Positions 21,749 through 32,597 of a DNA stretch of 64,000 bases are shown here, in pieces (positions within the stretch are counted from its first letter, which is position 1; each line of letters opens with the position of its first letter). The notes under the pieces are model-generated. The model ran no database searches. It saw only the letters and a program-made list of their open reading frames with translations, and was not told the origin of the DNA. Both the position numbers and the translations under genes were made by a program. The DNA comes from Bartonella rattimassiliensis 15908 (lineage in GTDB: Bacteria; Pseudomonadota; Alphaproteobacteria; Rhizobiales; Rhizobiaceae): positions 62,001-126,000 of the forward strand of contig NZ_JH725069.1 of assembly GCF_000278215.1 (NCBI RefSeq), in the 5' to 3' direction.

Positions 21749-22642
21749 TCAACGCGCCCTATTCTTATCATCACCTAAAGCATGTGAGATCCAAGAAGAT
21801 TTATGCTCCTGTGGCGATATTTTATTCTTTTGTAATAAATCATAAGAAAATTTATACCACTCACTTTTTGGATAATTACGTCCTAAAATAGCTGCGGCCG
21901 TTTGTGCTTCTGCCATCAAGCCAAGAGCAAGATTAACTTCTGTTAAGCGGAAAAGCGCTTCTTCAATTTGATTTGTATCAGAATACTCTTCCACCACAGT
22001 CCGAAACCGTCTACTTGCTGCAAGATAGCGCCGTCCCTCTTCATAATAACGACCAATTTGCATTTCTTTACCCGCCAGCTGTTCACGCCCAAAACGTATT
22101 TTATCCTTAGCATCTTTGATATATTCAGAATCTGGATAGCGCTCTATAAGGAGTTGCATAGCAGCAATAGCGCGCTTCGTGTCACGTTGATCACGCGTCA
22201 CATCAGGAATCCGACGGAAAGAAGAAAGACCAATAATATAATACGCATAAGCAGAGTCAGTCGAACCAGGATAAAGAGTAATATAGCGTTGAGCCATACT
22301 AATTGAATCATCATATTTTCCAAGCCGATAATTTGTAAAAGCACCCATGACTAAAGATTTACGTCCCCAATCTGTATACGCATACTGTTTTTCAATTTTC
22401 AAAAACTTCTTTGATGCATCTGCAAGCCGCCCACTCTCAAGACTAGCAAGCGCCTGATTATATAAAACATCTGGTGGATCTATTTTCAACACATAAGCAG
22501 ATGGGTCAAGGGTATTTTTCTCCTTAAAGAGGCATCCTGCTAACATACAGGTACTTCCCAAAAGTACTACCCCCAATATCCTGCGTACAATGTTCCATTT
22601 TCGATATCTAATATTTCCAATGCACACATAAGATTTTTTCAT
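21749..22642 (-). CDS. bamD: Outer-membrane assembly lipoprotein BamD
   Basis: The protein is a lipoprotein of the BAM complex, which inserts beta-barrel proteins in the outer membrane. From the ATG at 22642 it is 297 residues. The signal segment ends in the lipobox LAGC (34-37, lipidated Cys37). Five TPR-like helical repeats follow (LYNQALASLESGRLADASKKF, YRLGKYDDSISMAQRYI, then DTKRAIAAMQLLIERYP). The open frame extends 17 codons upstream, but GGAGG precedes the chosen start. The basic stretch before the signal segment is longer than usual. It sits between lpxC and recN. Confidence 0.9.
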   Translation of the reverse strand: MKKSYVCIGNIRYRKWNIVRRILGVVLLGSTCMLAGCLFKEKNTLDPSAYVLKIDPPDVLYNQALASLESGRLADASKKFLKIEKQYAYTDWGRKSLVMGAFTNYRLGKYDDSISMAQRYITLYPGSTDSAYAYYIIGLSSFRRIPDVTRDQRDTKRAIAAMQLLIERYPDSEYIKDAKDKIRFGREQLAGKEMQIGRYYEEGRRYLAASRRFRTVVEEYSDTNQIEEALFRLTEVNLALGLMAEAQTAAAILGRNYPKSEWYKFSYDLLQKNKISPQEHKSSWISHALGDDKNRAR

Positions 22643-22804
22643 AGTTTTTCCAGCCTCCAGAGAGAGTATCACCTTGTAGTAAAAACAATTCATTAAAGTT
22701 TTTATACCATATCACTTAAAATGCACATAAACAATTTAGCAGTTTAGGTCAATCATCCCCTTAAAAATCAAATCAACGATTTAAAAAATCTTGTCAATTT
22801 TCTT

Positions 22805-23689
22805 TTATTCTTCTTCTAAAAATCTTTTTTCGTAATATGATTCGTCTTCCAAAACAGCTTTCACCAATTGGGCATTAATTTTATGTCCACTACAATAAGA
22901 ACGAAATAATCCAATAAAAGGCGCCCCAAGCAAAGCAGTATCCCCAATCGCATCAAGCATCTTGTGTCGAACACATTCATTCTCCCAATAAGGACCAGCA
23001 GGATTTAAAACTTTGTCGTTAAGGCCAATCACAAGAGAATTTTCCAAAGAAGCGCCTCTCGCTTTCCCAGAAAGCCGTAATTTTTCCACGTCTTTGATAA
23101 AACCAAAAGTGCGCGCACGAGACAAATCATCTCGAAATTTTTGTGTGGTAAGATCAAAACTGAAATGTTGCTTACCAATAGCAGAAGAAGAAAAAGAGAT
23201 CGTTACATCAAAACGACGTCCATCAAATGGCAAAAACTCTGCAACACCATGATCTCCCTCAACCCGCAACGGCTTTTTTATAATGAAATAGGAACGGTAT
23301 GCATTCTGCTGTACAATGCCAACATTTTCAAAAGCTTGGCAATATAGCCACGCTGAACCATCTAAAATAGGGATTTCATTCTGTGATACTTCAATAACAA
23401 GATTATCCAAATTATAAGCAGCAATTGCTGCCATCAAATGTTCAATTGTTTCAACTCTTACATCACCATCTCCAAGCACGGTTGATAACTGAGTTTCCCC
23501 CGTTTGCGACGCATGGGCTTGAAATATTTTCTCTGTTCCATCTAATCCACAACGCTTAAAAATAATACCACACCCAATATCTGCTGGACAGACCTTTACC
23601 ACTGACAAACAGCCACTGTGAACCCCTATACCCTTAAATGTTACTGCTTTTTTTAGAGTATACTGATATTTTGGCATCAAATTCATCAT
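22805..23689 (-). CDS. lpxC: UDP-3-O-acyl-N-acetylglucosamine deacetylase
   Basis: LpxC performs the committed step of lipid A synthesis. The 294-residue protein has the two-domain pattern: N-terminal TLKKAVTFKGIGVHSG, then EHLMAAI (zinc-ligand His84), and late HKMLDAIGD with the second His and Asp zinc ligands. It is about ten residues shorter than E. coli LpxC. The start is uncertain because ATGs at 23689, 23686 and 23677 all lack a clear ribosome site. It follows the ftsZ terminator and precedes bamD by 162 bases. Confidence 0.94.
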   Translation of the reverse strand: MMNLMPKYQYTLKKAVTFKGIGVHSGCLSVVKVCPADIGCGIIFKRCGLDGTEKIFQAHASQTGETQLSTVLGDGDVRVETIEHLMAAIAAYNLDNLVIEVSQNEIPILDGSAWLYCQAFENVGIVQQNAYRSYFIIKKPLRVEGDHGVAEFLPFDGRRFDVTISFSSSAIGKQHFSFDLTTQKFRDDLSRARTFGFIKDVEKLRLSGKARGASLENSLVIGLNDKVLNPAGPYWENECVRHKMLDAIGDTALLGAPFIGLFRSYCSGHKINAQLVKAVLEDESYYEKRFLEEE

Positions 23690-23766
23690 ATCATTTTATT
23701 GAATTTTTTTTACATATTTTGATAAAATTTATAAAATCATAAAAATAATATTCATAGCAAATAATA

Positions 23767-23797
23767 AAAAACCCGCTTAATTATCAAGCGGGCTTTT
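23767..23797 (-). terminator. Terminator between ftsZ and lpxC
   Basis: On the minus strand a CCCGCTT / AAGCGGG stem with a seven-base loop is followed by TTTTTTATT. It lies about 100 bases after the ftsZ stop and ends the division transcript before lpxC. Confidence 0.8.
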
Positions 23798-23900
23798 AAA
23801 AACAAATTACCTTCCCCCAAACAGCAATATATTTTACTGTATAATTTTTTATACATTATCAAAGAGATAATATTTTTTACTTTTCCTCATTTTTTATCAA

Positions 23901-25673
23901 TTAATTTGCCTGACGACGTAAAAATGCTGGTATTTCCAACTGATCTTCTTCACTAATAAAAGTACGCTGCTCTTGCGGCACCTGAGGATGCAACTCACCA
24001 GAACGACGTGAAATATAAACAGAAGCATCTTGAGAAAGTGTCTGAGAATTTTTATTGTAAACACGAGAATCTTGCTGCTGAGACGATTTCACAGCAGGCT
24101 CCAGCCTTGCTTCTGGTTCTATTTCTTCACGATGTGTCAAACTCTGTTTCAAACGCTGCCAAAGATTACGAGGCCCTTGATCGGTCGCGGAGATTCTTTG
24201 AGTTTGTCCATGAGCAACAGGAGGAAAATCCTTTAACTCAGGCATACGCATTGGTGGACGTGTTTGCACTTGTTGTACTTGCTTTTGCTGTGCTTGCTTT
24301 TCTTTTTGCTTCACCACCCCTGTCATTTCATCAAGAACATGCGCTGTTGCTCCCATGCTCACGGGCGCCACCACAGCCTGTTGAGAACTACGATTTCCTT
24401 GCATACGTGGCACATTTGATATCTGCTCCTGCCCAATATTTGAACCAAAAGCAACAGCTTTAGCTGTACTTCGTGTTGCAATTGCTTCTGCAGGTTGTGC
24501 AAAAATTTGACTTTTAGGACGGAACGGTTCTCCTGCTGGTTTACCCTTTTCTACATCAAGCGATTCGATTACTTCTACCATCGACTCAGAACGCAAGGGT
24601 GATGACTGAACATGAAAAGAACTGTGTGACGTTCCAGGATCACTTTTACGCACTGAAGAGGTAGGCCTTTGAAACTGAGGATGAGAGGATTGAACCATAT
24701 CATTAACCTCGCGATCAATACCTGTAGCAACCACAGAAACACGAATAACCCCTTCTAATGACTCATCATCAATGGCCCCAAAGATCACATTCGCATCAGC
24801 ATCCACTTCTTCACGAATACGATTAGCAGCTTCATCAACTTCAAAGAGAGTCATATCACGACCACCGGTAATAGAAATCAGTAAACCACGCGCCCCACGC
24901 ATAGAGGTATCATCCAACAATGGGTTCGCAATAGCAGCTTCAGCAGCAGCCAAAGCACGCCCTTCACCAGATGCCTCACCAGTTCCCATCATGGCCCGCC
25001 CCATCTCATGCATAACAGAACGAACATCAGCAAAATCAAGGTTAATTAAGCCCTCTTTAATCATCAAATCCGTAATGGAAGCAACACCAGAGTAAAGCAC
25101 TTGGTCAGCCATAGCAAAAGCATCAGCAAACGTTGTCTTATCATTTGCAATGCGGAAAAGATTTTGATTGGGAATAACAATCAATGTATCAACGGACTTT
25201 TGCAGCTCTTCAATACCAGCCTCTGCCGTTTTCATACGACGTGCTCCTTCAAACTGAAATGGCTTTGTCACAACACCAACGGTTAAAATACCTTTTTCAC
25301 GCGCCGCGCGAGCCACAACGGGAGCCGCTCCTGTTCCTGTTCCTCCACCCATACCAGCAGTAATAAAGACCATATGGGAGTCTGCAAGATGATCGATAAT
25401 TTCATCAATACATTCCTCTGCAGCTGCTTGTCCAACTTCCGGTAAAGCACCAGCTCCCAAACCTTCTGTCACAGCTGCACCAAGCTGGATAACACGTTCA
25501 GCCTTTGACATAGCCAAAGCTTGTGCATCCGTATTTGCAACAACAAAGTCAACTCCCTGAAGGCCAGCATTAATCATATTATTCACGGCATTCCCGCCAC
25601 CACCTCCAACACCAAAAACGGTAATGCGTGGCTTCAATTCCGCGATATCTGGCCGATGCAGATTAATCGTCAT
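23901..25673 (-). CDS. ftsZ: Cell-division GTPase FtsZ with a long C-terminal extension
   Basis: FtsZ forms the Z-ring that recruits the divisome. GTP binding is seen in [14 protein letters not shown] (20-33) and the tubulin signature GGGTGTG (109-115). Residues 1-320 are the conserved core. A glutamine/serine/proline-rich linker of about 250 residues follows and the extreme C-terminus ([14 protein letters not shown]) is the peptide that binds FtsA and other partners. At 590 residues it is far longer than E. coli FtsZ (383), as expected for rhizobial FtsZ1. GAGAAGGAAAAGAAA precedes the chosen ATG. It closes the ftsQ-ftsA-ftsZ run. Confidence 0.97.
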   Translation of the reverse strand: MTINLHRPDIAELKPRITVFGVGGGGGNAVNNMINAGLQGVDFVVANTDAQALAMSKAERVIQLGAAVTEGLGAGALPEVGQAAAEECIDEIIDHLADSHMVFITAGMGGGTGTGAAPVVARAAREKGILTVGVVTKPFQFEGARRMKTAEAGIEELQKSVDTLIVIPNQNLFRIANDKTTFADAFAMADQVLYSGVASITDLMIKEGLINLDFADVRSVMHEMGRAMMGTGEASGEGRALAAAEAAIANPLLDDTSMRGARGLLISITGGRDMTLFEVDEAANRIREEVDADANVIFGAIDDESLEGVIRVSVVATGIDREVNDMVQSSHPQFQRPTSSVRKSDPGTSHSSFHVQSSPLRSESMVEVIESLDVEKGKPAGEPFRPKSQIFAQPAEAIATRSTAKAVAFGSNIGQEQISNVPRMQGNRSSQQAVVAPVSMGATAHVLDEMTGVVKQKEKQAQQKQVQQVQTRPPMRMPELKDFPPVAHGQTQRISATDQGPRNLWQRLKQSLTHREEIEPEARLEPAVKSSQQQDSRVYNKNSQTLSQDASVYISRRSGELHPQVPQEQRTFISEEDQLEIPAFLRRQAN

Positions 25674-25737
25674 TTTCTTTTCCTTCTCATAAGACACCGC
25701 AAGCCAAAGCGATGAAATTTTATCTAACTAGACCTAA

Positions 25738-27039
25738 CTAAAAACTCTCACGCAACCACTGACCAACACGCTGAAAATACCCACGCGTGCCCATCGATAA
25801 ATGATTTCCTGCTATTTGCATTGTTTTTTCTTCAAAACCCACTAATTGCGGATAAATTAACAACCCAACAGCAGATGTAAACGCCGCTCCTTTTGCAAGA
25901 GCAGGAAGCCTCGAAATACCTAAAGGCCGCCCGATACGAACATTTCTTCCTAATAGAGTACGTGCCATTTCTGGCAATCCTGTTAACTGGCTTGCACCTC
26001 CAGTCAAAATGACACGCTTACCAATGATATGACCCAAACCAGAACGATTTAAACAATCACGCACCATCTCTAAAATTTCTTCAACACGCGCACGAATGAT
26101 ACGCCCAAGAACAGCACGAGGATATTGAGTTTCACGCTGTTCACTCCCAATCTCTGCTACATTAATCATTTGCCGCTCATCTGCACTTGTTAAAAGTGCT
26201 GAACCATAAACAACTTTTAAACGCTCCGCTTCTGTAAGTGACATAGAGAATCCACGCGCAACATCAAGAGTGACATGATGCCCGCCCACAGCAACAGCAT
26301 CGGCATAAATAAATTTTCCCTCAAAAAACACTGAAAATGTTGTTGTTCCACCACCAAAGTCAATACATGCAGCACCTAAATGCGCCTCATCATTCATCAA
26401 GACAGCAAGACCACTTGCAAAGGGAGTAGCAACCATTGCTTCAACACTCAAATGTGCGCGGTTAATACAAGTTTCCAAATTACGCAAAGAAGCTGTTTCG
26501 GCTGTGACCACATGCACATCAACACCAAATATTTCCCCTGCCATTCCGACAGGATCAGAAATTCCTTTATCTCCATCCAATACATAAGAAACCGGAATCG
26601 TATGCATCACATGACGTTCAGCATCAAAAGCTTTACGCGAAACATCTGAAAAGGCCATACGTATATCACGCTTGGTGACTTCACGACCATTCAAATGAAC
26701 CATTCCATTAATCAAAGCACTTTGTAATCGACTTGAGGAAAAGTTCACAATCACTGAATCCACAATCAAACCAGCCATTTTTTCTGCTGCATCAACAGCC
26801 AAGCGTATTGATTGTTCTGCCGCAAACATATCCATGATAACGCCAGATTTAATACCGCGTGAACGCTGCACTCCAAAGCCTAGAATTTCCATAGAATGAG
26901 TACGACCATGTAAATAGTGTGTACGCTTCAAAGGACGCAAACAAGCAATAAGACAAACAATCTTACTTGAACCGACATCAAGAACCGTTAAAAAACGTGT
27001 TTTTCGCCCTCCCCGATGATGTGATCTGAGTAACATCAT
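25738..27039 (-). CDS. ftsA: Divisome protein FtsA (actin-like)
   Basis: FtsA tethers FtsZ to the membrane and signals to the septal synthase. The 433-residue protein shows the actin-family phosphate loops: LDVGSSKIVCLIA near the N-terminus and IDFGGGTTTFSVF, with VILTGGASQLTGL later. An SHS2 insert (FGVQRSRGIKSGVI) is present. The C-terminus (VGQWLRESF) is the amphipathic membrane-targeting helix. The ATGA overlap with ftsQ shows coupled translation. The N-terminal 14 residues are basic and longer than usual. Confidence 0.95.
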   Translation of the reverse strand: MMLLRSHHRGGRKTRFLTVLDVGSSKIVCLIACLRPLKRTHYLHGRTHSMEILGFGVQRSRGIKSGVIMDMFAAEQSIRLAVDAAEKMAGLIVDSVIVNFSSSRLQSALINGMVHLNGREVTKRDIRMAFSDVSRKAFDAERHVMHTIPVSYVLDGDKGISDPVGMAGEIFGVDVHVVTAETASLRNLETCINRAHLSVEAMVATPFASGLAVLMNDEAHLGAACIDFGGGTTTFSVFFEGKFIYADAVAVGGHHVTLDVARGFSMSLTEAERLKVVYGSALLTSADERQMINVAEIGSEQRETQYPRAVLGRIIRARVEEILEMVRDCLNRSGLGHIIGKRVILTGGASQLTGLPEMARTLLGRNVRIGRPLGISRLPALAKGAAFTSAVGLLIYPQLVGFEEKTMQIAGNHLSMGTRGYFQRVGQWLRESF

Positions 27040-27947
27040 AGGTTTCCTGCCTTTCGCGCTTTTAAAACACGCTCTTCTTCTGCTACACGAGCATAATAAC
27101 GCTCCAACGTTTCATCTGATAAAGAAATAGTAATCCGATCAGCAAGACGTAAATCAACACTGAGAATATCGCGAGATAAAAGGTCTTGCATTGTACCGGA
27201 TGCAATAAGAGAGGAAAGCCTTTCAAGTGCACCATTTTCAGGCAACATAACGCGCACGCCATTATCCAAAACAAGATCCCAACGCCGATCACCTACCCGC
27301 ACAAAAGCACGAATACGATCATACACTTCTGGATAAACTGACAGCGCTTGAATAAACACTTTTGCAGCATTTTGCGCACCCTGCCCAACCACAAGCGGCA
27401 AATTCCGAATATTTTCTCCTTTAAAGGGCACAATGACACGACCTGTATTATCAATAATATCTACCAAGCCATTATGTTGCCAAATAGCATAAGGTTCACG
27501 TTCCGCAATAGAAATGCGCATTCTATTAGGATAAATTTTCTGAACATTAACCGATTGAACCCAAGCTTGTTTTTCCAAAAGAGAGCGAGCTCTTTCGACA
27601 TCAAAAGTGAATATAGAGGGAGCAACATCAAGTTCTAAAACTTTCAAAATATCCTGCCTTGCCAGGCGTTTATTACCACTTATATCGACATTCACGACCA
27701 CAAAACCAATATCCGACACTATCGTTTTTACAATTACGGACATCTGACCACTGGATGACAGCCCATAAAAGGCTGTAATAAAGAAAAGCCATACAACAGC
27801 AAAAGAGCCAAAGTGGCGCGGAATATGAATATTGGTAAAAACAAACTCAAACATAAACCGAAGAAAACGACGATAAAGACGTGGCAAAACCGGCACTAAA
27901 AGCACCTCCATCGGAATATTTGTTTTATTAACACTCAACGCATACAT
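27036..27947 (-). CDS. ftsQ: Cell-division protein FtsQ
   Basis: FtsQ is a bitopic inner-membrane protein that links FtsA and FtsZ to FtsL and FtsI. The 303-residue protein has a cytosolic basic N-terminus, one membrane helix (about residues 45-65, [18 protein letters not shown]) and a POTRA domain ([18 protein letters not shown]) followed by the FtsQ beta domain ([28 protein letters not shown]). The ATG at 27947 has GGAGGA seven bases before it and overlaps the end of ddlB by 13 bases. It overlaps ftsA by four. Confidence 0.93.
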   Translation of the reverse strand: MYALSVNKTNIPMEVLLVPVLPRLYRRFLRFMFEFVFTNIHIPRHFGSFAVVWLFFITAFYGLSSSGQMSVIVKTIVSDIGFVVVNVDISGNKRLARQDILKVLELDVAPSIFTFDVERARSLLEKQAWVQSVNVQKIYPNRMRISIAEREPYAIWQHNGLVDIIDNTGRVIVPFKGENIRNLPLVVGQGAQNAAKVFIQALSVYPEVYDRIRAFVRVGDRRWDLVLDNGVRVMLPENGALERLSSLIASGTMQDLLSRDILSVDLRLADRITISLSDETLERYYARVAEEERVLKARKAGNL

Positions 27948-28855
27948 GATGCGTCCTCCACTATCCACTGAACAATATCGCCATAAGTACGGCCGCTCGC
28001 TTTTGCAATATCAGGAAGAAGAGACGTCGATGTCATACCGGGCTGTGTATTAATTTCAAGCCAAACCAATTCTCCTGTTTTTTCATCAAAACGAAAATCA
28101 GAACGGCTAATACCTCGACACCCTATCGCCTGATGTGCTGCTAAAGACATTCTTTGCACACTTTGGTAAATATTTAGTGAAAGTTGTGCAGGACAAATGT
28201 GAAGAGAACCACCAGTTTTATATTTTGAGTCATAATCGTAAAATGGAAAAGACTGACTGGGAAGAATTTCACACACATCCAGCACTTCATCCCCCAAAAC
28301 AGCACAAGTCAATTCACGACCAGGAATATATTTTTCAACCATCACCTCATCAGCATACCCCCACTCAACCCCACTAATATTATGCAGTAACGCAGATTCA
28401 TGTCCCTGTACAATAACAACACCAAAACTTGATCCTTCACACACAGGTTTAATCACATAAGGGGGAACCATAGGATGCGCTTGCCCAACAGCAAAACGGC
28501 TCATGATGCGAGAAGGAGCAACACAAACACCAACACTTGCAACGATAATTTTTGCACGCCCTTTATCCATTGCCAAAGCGGATGCCATCACACCAGAATG
28601 GGTATAAGGAATTTTTAAATATTCAAGAATCCCCTGAATGCGACCATCTTCACCAAATGGGCCATGCAATGCATTGAAGGCGATATCTGGCTGCAACTGC
28701 TCGAGAACAGAAGCAATATGAACATCAACATCCACGCGGCTTACACGATACCCCAGTTTTTCAAGAACATCAGCACAAGCCGCCCCTGAAGATAAACTTA
28801 CAGACCGTTCAGAAGAAAAGCCTCCCATTAACACAGCTATATGTTTATCTTTCAT
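27935..28855 (-). CDS. ddlB: D-alanine--D-alanine ligase
   Basis: An ATP-grasp enzyme of 306 residues joining two D-alanines for the peptidoglycan stem. Family marks are [15 protein letters not shown] (9-23), [42 protein letters not shown] and the metal site [16 protein letters not shown]. It is last before ftsQ and overlaps it. A 240-base gap separates it from murB, so it may have its own promoter. This is the standard alphaproteobacterial order. Confidence 0.96.
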   Translation of the reverse strand: MKDKHIAVLMGGFSSERSVSLSSGAACADVLEKLGYRVSRVDVDVHIASVLEQLQPDIAFNALHGPFGEDGRIQGILEYLKIPYTHSGVMASALAMDKGRAKIIVASVGVCVAPSRIMSRFAVGQAHPMVPPYVIKPVCEGSSFGVVIVQGHESALLHNISGVEWGYADEVMVEKYIPGRELTCAVLGDEVLDVCEILPSQSFPFYDYDSKYKTGGSLHICPAQLSLNIYQSVQRMSLAAHQAIGCRGISRSDFRFDEKTGELVWLEINTQPGMTSTSLLPDIAKASGRTYGDIVQWIVEDASCMR

Positions 28856-29094
28856 AACAAATCACCCTCTTTTACATACTATATTTAGTTCATATAGAAC
28901 ACACCAACACCACATACAGAAAAAAACAAAGTTTATCATTGCGAATCAATAACCTAGCACTTTGCATAATGAATCAGACTCAAAAGCTTGATGCAAGAGA
29001 TTCTTTGTTAATTTATTGATTCTTAATAGATTTTTTTTATTATCTCTTTGAAATGACTCAATTTTTTACTTGCATTTTTTTAGTGCACAATAAG

Positions 29095-30069
29095 TCAATG
29101 AAATGGATCAAAAAAAGAAACGCTTCGACCGCGCTCAAATTGACCGATACGCTCTATTTCCCATTGCAAAAAATGGGCTGAATGTGCAAAAACACGAGCG
29201 CGCACTGTTTCTCCCAATGTTTCGAGATCATATCCTGTTGCTTGCCCTGTATTAATCATAAAATTACAGTGCATTTCACTTATTTGAGCACCACCAATTT
29301 GTAAACCACGACACCCTGCCTCATCAATCACGCGCCATGCAGAGCTATTCTCAGGATTTTTGAAAGTTGATCCCCCTGTCTTTTCACGAATAGGTTGCAC
29401 TGTTTCCCTATGGAGGGCAACTTCATTCATAGCAGCACGAATATCATCTTTATTACCAGGTTTTCCTTCCAACAAAGCAGCAGTAAAGATAAAACCTTCA
29501 GGAATATCACAATGGCGATAGGAATAATGCATATCTTTCAAACTCAAAATATGGCGTTTTCCTTTACGATCCAGCGCATAAACCTCAACAACACGTGCTG
29601 CGGTTTCAACACCATTTGCCCCCGCGTTCATTTTGAGTGCCCCTCCAAGACCACCAGGAATACCATGATAAAAATGAAAACCTGCAATTTCTGCCTTTAA
29701 GGCAGCAGCAGCTAAATGTTTATCTGCCGCACCTGCACCAACTAAAAAACGTTTTGGAGAAACTTGTTGCACATGCCCAAAATTTTTTGGTGAAAGACGA
29801 ATCACAACACCAGGAACACCTCCATCACGCACCAGCAGATTAGAACCGATTCCTACAATTGTTACAGGAATAAATTCAGGCAAATTATGAAGAAAGAGGG
29901 CCAAATCTTCTTCATCAGCAGGCTGATAAAAAAGCTCTGCCAACCCGCCAGTGCGAAACCACGTCACCTTACGCATTTCAACATTAGGTGTAAGCTTACC
30001 TCTTATATTATCCAAGAGTGGTTGCAATTGCGCTAATAGCGCCTCACCATCAATGTGCTGAAAATTCAT
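29095..30069 (-). CDS. murB: UDP-N-acetylenolpyruvoylglucosamine reductase
   Basis: An FAD- and NADPH-dependent enzyme completing UDP-MurNAc. From the ATG at 30069 ([12 protein letters not shown]) it is 324 residues. FAD-binding and catalytic marks are [53 protein letters not shown], and the late [10 protein letters not shown] and [23 protein letters not shown]. The longer open frame upstream overlaps murC and does not resemble the family. The start lies 20 bases inside the end of murC, so coupling is likely. Confidence 0.94.
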   Translation of the reverse strand: MNFQHIDGEALLAQLQPLLDNIRGKLTPNVEMRKVTWFRTGGLAELFYQPADEEDLALFLHNLPEFIPVTIVGIGSNLLVRDGGVPGVVIRLSPKNFGHVQQVSPKRFLVGAGAADKHLAAAALKAEIAGFHFYHGIPGGLGGALKMNAGANGVETAARVVEVYALDRKGKRHILSLKDMHYSYRHCDIPEGFIFTAALLEGKPGNKDDIRAAMNEVALHRETVQPIREKTGGSTFKNPENSSAWRVIDEAGCRGLQIGGAQISEMHCNFMINTGQATGYDLETLGETVRARVFAHSAHFLQWEIERIGQFERGRSVSFFDPFH

Positions 30070-31477
30070 CATGACCATCAAGCCCCGACAACTGGTGAGG
30101 CAATGCACACGCCCATTGTGTGATATTGCCAGCACCAAGAAAAACAACATAATCCCCTGCCTGGGCAAATGTCGAAACAACAGACGCAACATCTTCCAGA
30201 CTATATATCAAACGCACATCACGATGACCAGCCATTTTAATATGCTCGACCAACTCTTGAGAACCAAATCCTACGATAGGTTCTTCACCAGCCGCATAAA
30301 CCGGTGTAATCAGTACTGTATCTGCATCATTAAAACAAGCAGCAAAATCATCAAATAAATGATACAAACGTGAATAACGATGGGGTTGTGCAATTGCAAT
30401 GACACGTCCTTTTGCACTCTCACGGACTGCACGCAAAACAGCCTTTATTTCAACAGGATGATGCCCATAATCATCAAATATTTCAATGCCACGCCAACTT
30501 CCTGTTCGTGTAAAACGCCGTTTTACTCCGCCAAATCCTGCTAAGCCCTTCTTTATCAATTCATTTGAAATACCAAGTTCATGTGCAATGGCTATCGCTG
30601 CCGTTGCATTAGCAACATTATGCTGTCCTGCCATAGGCAGGAGCAAATTTTTCAACTCAATCTTTCGTCCTGTTTTGCGTGAACGAATAAGAACATCAAA
30701 ATATGTTTTTTGACCTTCCATTGAAAGATTCAGAAAACGAACATCCGCTTGTGGATTTGCACCATAAGTGATCACCCAACGATCATCAATACGGCTCGCC
30801 AATGACTGAACCTCTGGATGATCCAGACACAAAACAGCAAAACCATAAAAAGGAACATTTTCCACGAATTGTCGAAAAGCCTCACGCACAGCATCAAAAC
30901 TTCCATAATGATCCAAATGCTCAGCGTCAATATTGGTAACAACAGCAATATCAGCAGGCAGCTTCAAAAATGTACCATCACTTTCATCAGCTTCAACAAT
31001 CATCCAATCGCCATCTCCTGTACGAGAATTCGTACCATAAGCATTAATAATACCACCATTAATCACCACCGGATCAAAACGACCAGCATCAAGAAGTGCT
31101 GCAACCATTGATGTAGTCGTTGTTTTACCATGTGTACCACCCACCGCAATTGCACGCCTAAATCGCATGAGCTCTGCTAACATTTCAGCCCGTCTGACAA
31201 GTGGCAAATGTCTTTCTTTTGCAGCAATATACTCAGGATTTGTTTTTTTAACGGCAGTAGAAAAAACAACAACCTCTGCATTTCCTAAATTTTCAGCACG
31301 ATGATCTATATAAATGTTAATTCCTTTTCTCCGCAAACGCTCAACATTTGCACTCTCAACTTGATCTGACCCTTGAACTTTATAGCCAAGATTATAAAAA
31401 ACCTCTGCAATTCCACTCATGCCGATCCCCCCGATCCCGATAAAATGGATAACGCCTATATCAAGCGGCATTTTCAT
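30050..31477 (-). CDS. murC: UDP-N-acetylmuramate--L-alanine ligase
   Basis: A cytosolic Mur ligase of 475 residues adding the first stem residue, L-alanine. Marks are the N-terminal [15 protein letters not shown] nucleotide fold, the ATP loop [37 protein letters not shown] and [14 protein letters not shown]. The ATG at 31477 has GGAG eight bases before it; a TTG three bases earlier is less likely. It overlaps murG by 17 bases and murB by 20. Confidence 0.96.
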   Translation of the reverse strand: MKMPLDIGVIHFIGIGGIGMSGIAEVFYNLGYKVQGSDQVESANVERLRRKGINIYIDHRAENLGNAEVVVFSTAVKKTNPEYIAAKERHLPLVRRAEMLAELMRFRRAIAVGGTHGKTTTTSMVAALLDAGRFDPVVINGGIINAYGTNSRTGDGDWMIVEADESDGTFLKLPADIAVVTNIDAEHLDHYGSFDAVREAFRQFVENVPFYGFAVLCLDHPEVQSLASRIDDRWVITYGANPQADVRFLNLSMEGQKTYFDVLIRSRKTGRKIELKNLLLPMAGQHNVANATAAIAIAHELGISNELIKKGLAGFGGVKRRFTRTGSWRGIEIFDDYGHHPVEIKAVLRAVRESAKGRVIAIAQPHRYSRLYHLFDDFAACFNDADTVLITPVYAAGEEPIVGFGSQELVEHIKMAGHRDVRLIYSLEDVASVVSTFAQAGDYVVFLGAGNITQWACALPHQLSGLDGHDEFSAH

Positions 31478-32597
31478 CAAAAAGCTCCTCTTTTATATCT
31501 GACAACAATCGCCCTGCAATTAAGGATTCAGCCATATCAGCAAGGCAACGAGTTGCATGAGGCTGCCCAACTTTTTTTGCAGCAAGCGCTTGTTTTTCCA
31601 ATAAATGGGGTTCACAACAAGCCTGCGTTAAAAGAGAAGAAAGCCTTTGTGCATTTAAATCTTTTTCTAATACAATTTGCGCGCCACCCACACGAGTAAG
31701 CAAAGCGGCATTTTCTACCTGATCATGATCCAAAGCATAAGGATAAGGAATCAGCAAAGCAGGTCTACCAATTACTGCTATTTCACAAACGGATGATGCC
31801 CCTGCGCGCGACAAAATAAAATGGGCATGTGCCATACGTTCAGCCATATCATCAAAGAAAGGAGCAACCTCTGCTTGTACCCCCATATCACGATAGATTT
31901 TGATCAACTCTCCAGCATCACCCCGAACTTGCTGCATAATTCGCAAACGTTTACGATTTTTATCATCGAGTAAAGCAATAGCTTCTGGAACAATTTGTGA
32001 AAAAACAGAAGCCCCTTGGCTACCACCAAAAATCAAAAAATAAAACGGCATTTCCCCTTCTGAAGAATGATAAGGAATTTCAGCCACCTTCAGCACAGCC
32101 TCACGGACAGGGTTCCCTGTCAAAAGCGTTTTATGAGCATAAGCACCATTTGGCGATAACAAACCACCAGCGATCGCACGCACAAAAATTGCCAACACCC
32201 GATTGGCACGCCCCATAACAGCATTTTGTTCATGAATAAATGTTACACGCCTCGTTAAGGCCGCGATAAAAAGAGGAGGGAAGCTTGGATATCCCCCAAA
32301 ACCACCGACAAGCACAGGGCGTAATTTATAAAATAACACCAACGATTGCCCCATTCCTCTTAACAAAGTCCAAAGTGTTTTTACCAAAGCAAACGGATGG
32401 CGTCGTGTAAATGTTGCCGATGAAACAATATGTGTATGTTCTTCATCATAGCTCCGTACAAAAGATCGCGCTCTTTCATCTGTTATCAAATGGACATCAT
32501 ATCCACGCTGCCTTAATTCAACAGAAAGCGCTTCAGCAGGAAAAAGATGTCCACCTGTACCACCCGCCACCAAAACAATAACTTTTTTATCATTCAT
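31461..32597 (-). CDS. murG: UDP-GlcNAc:lipid I N-acetylglucosaminyltransferase
   Basis: MurG converts lipid I to lipid II on the inner face of the membrane. The 378-residue GT-B enzyme has the N-terminal glycine loop [11 protein letters not shown] (11-21), [12 protein letters not shown], the [11 protein letters not shown] loop, and the C-terminal donor site [32 protein letters not shown]. It starts eight bases inside the end of ftsW and overlaps murC. Confidence 0.96.
   Translation of the reverse strand: MNDKKVIVLVAGGTGGHLFPAEALSVELRQRGYDVHLITDERARSFVRSYDEEHTHIVSSATFTRRHPFALVKTLWTLLRGMGQSLVLFYKLRPVLVGGFGGYPSFPPLFIAALTRRVTFIHEQNAVMGRANRVLAIFVRAIAGGLLSPNGAYAHKTLLTGNPVREAVLKVAEIPYHSSEGEMPFYFLIFGGSQGASVFSQIVPEAIALLDDKNRKRLRIMQQVRGDAGELIKIYRDMGVQAEVAPFFDDMAERMAHAHFILSRAGASSVCEIAVIGRPALLIPYPYALDHDQVENAALLTRVGGAQIVLEKDLNAQRLSSLLTQACCEPHLLEKQALAAKKVGQPHATRCLADMAESLIAGRLLSDIKEELFDENAA

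Noticed and set aside
30070-30192. Longer N-terminus for MurB
   Set aside because: It lies wholly inside murC in another frame and does not resemble MurB starts.
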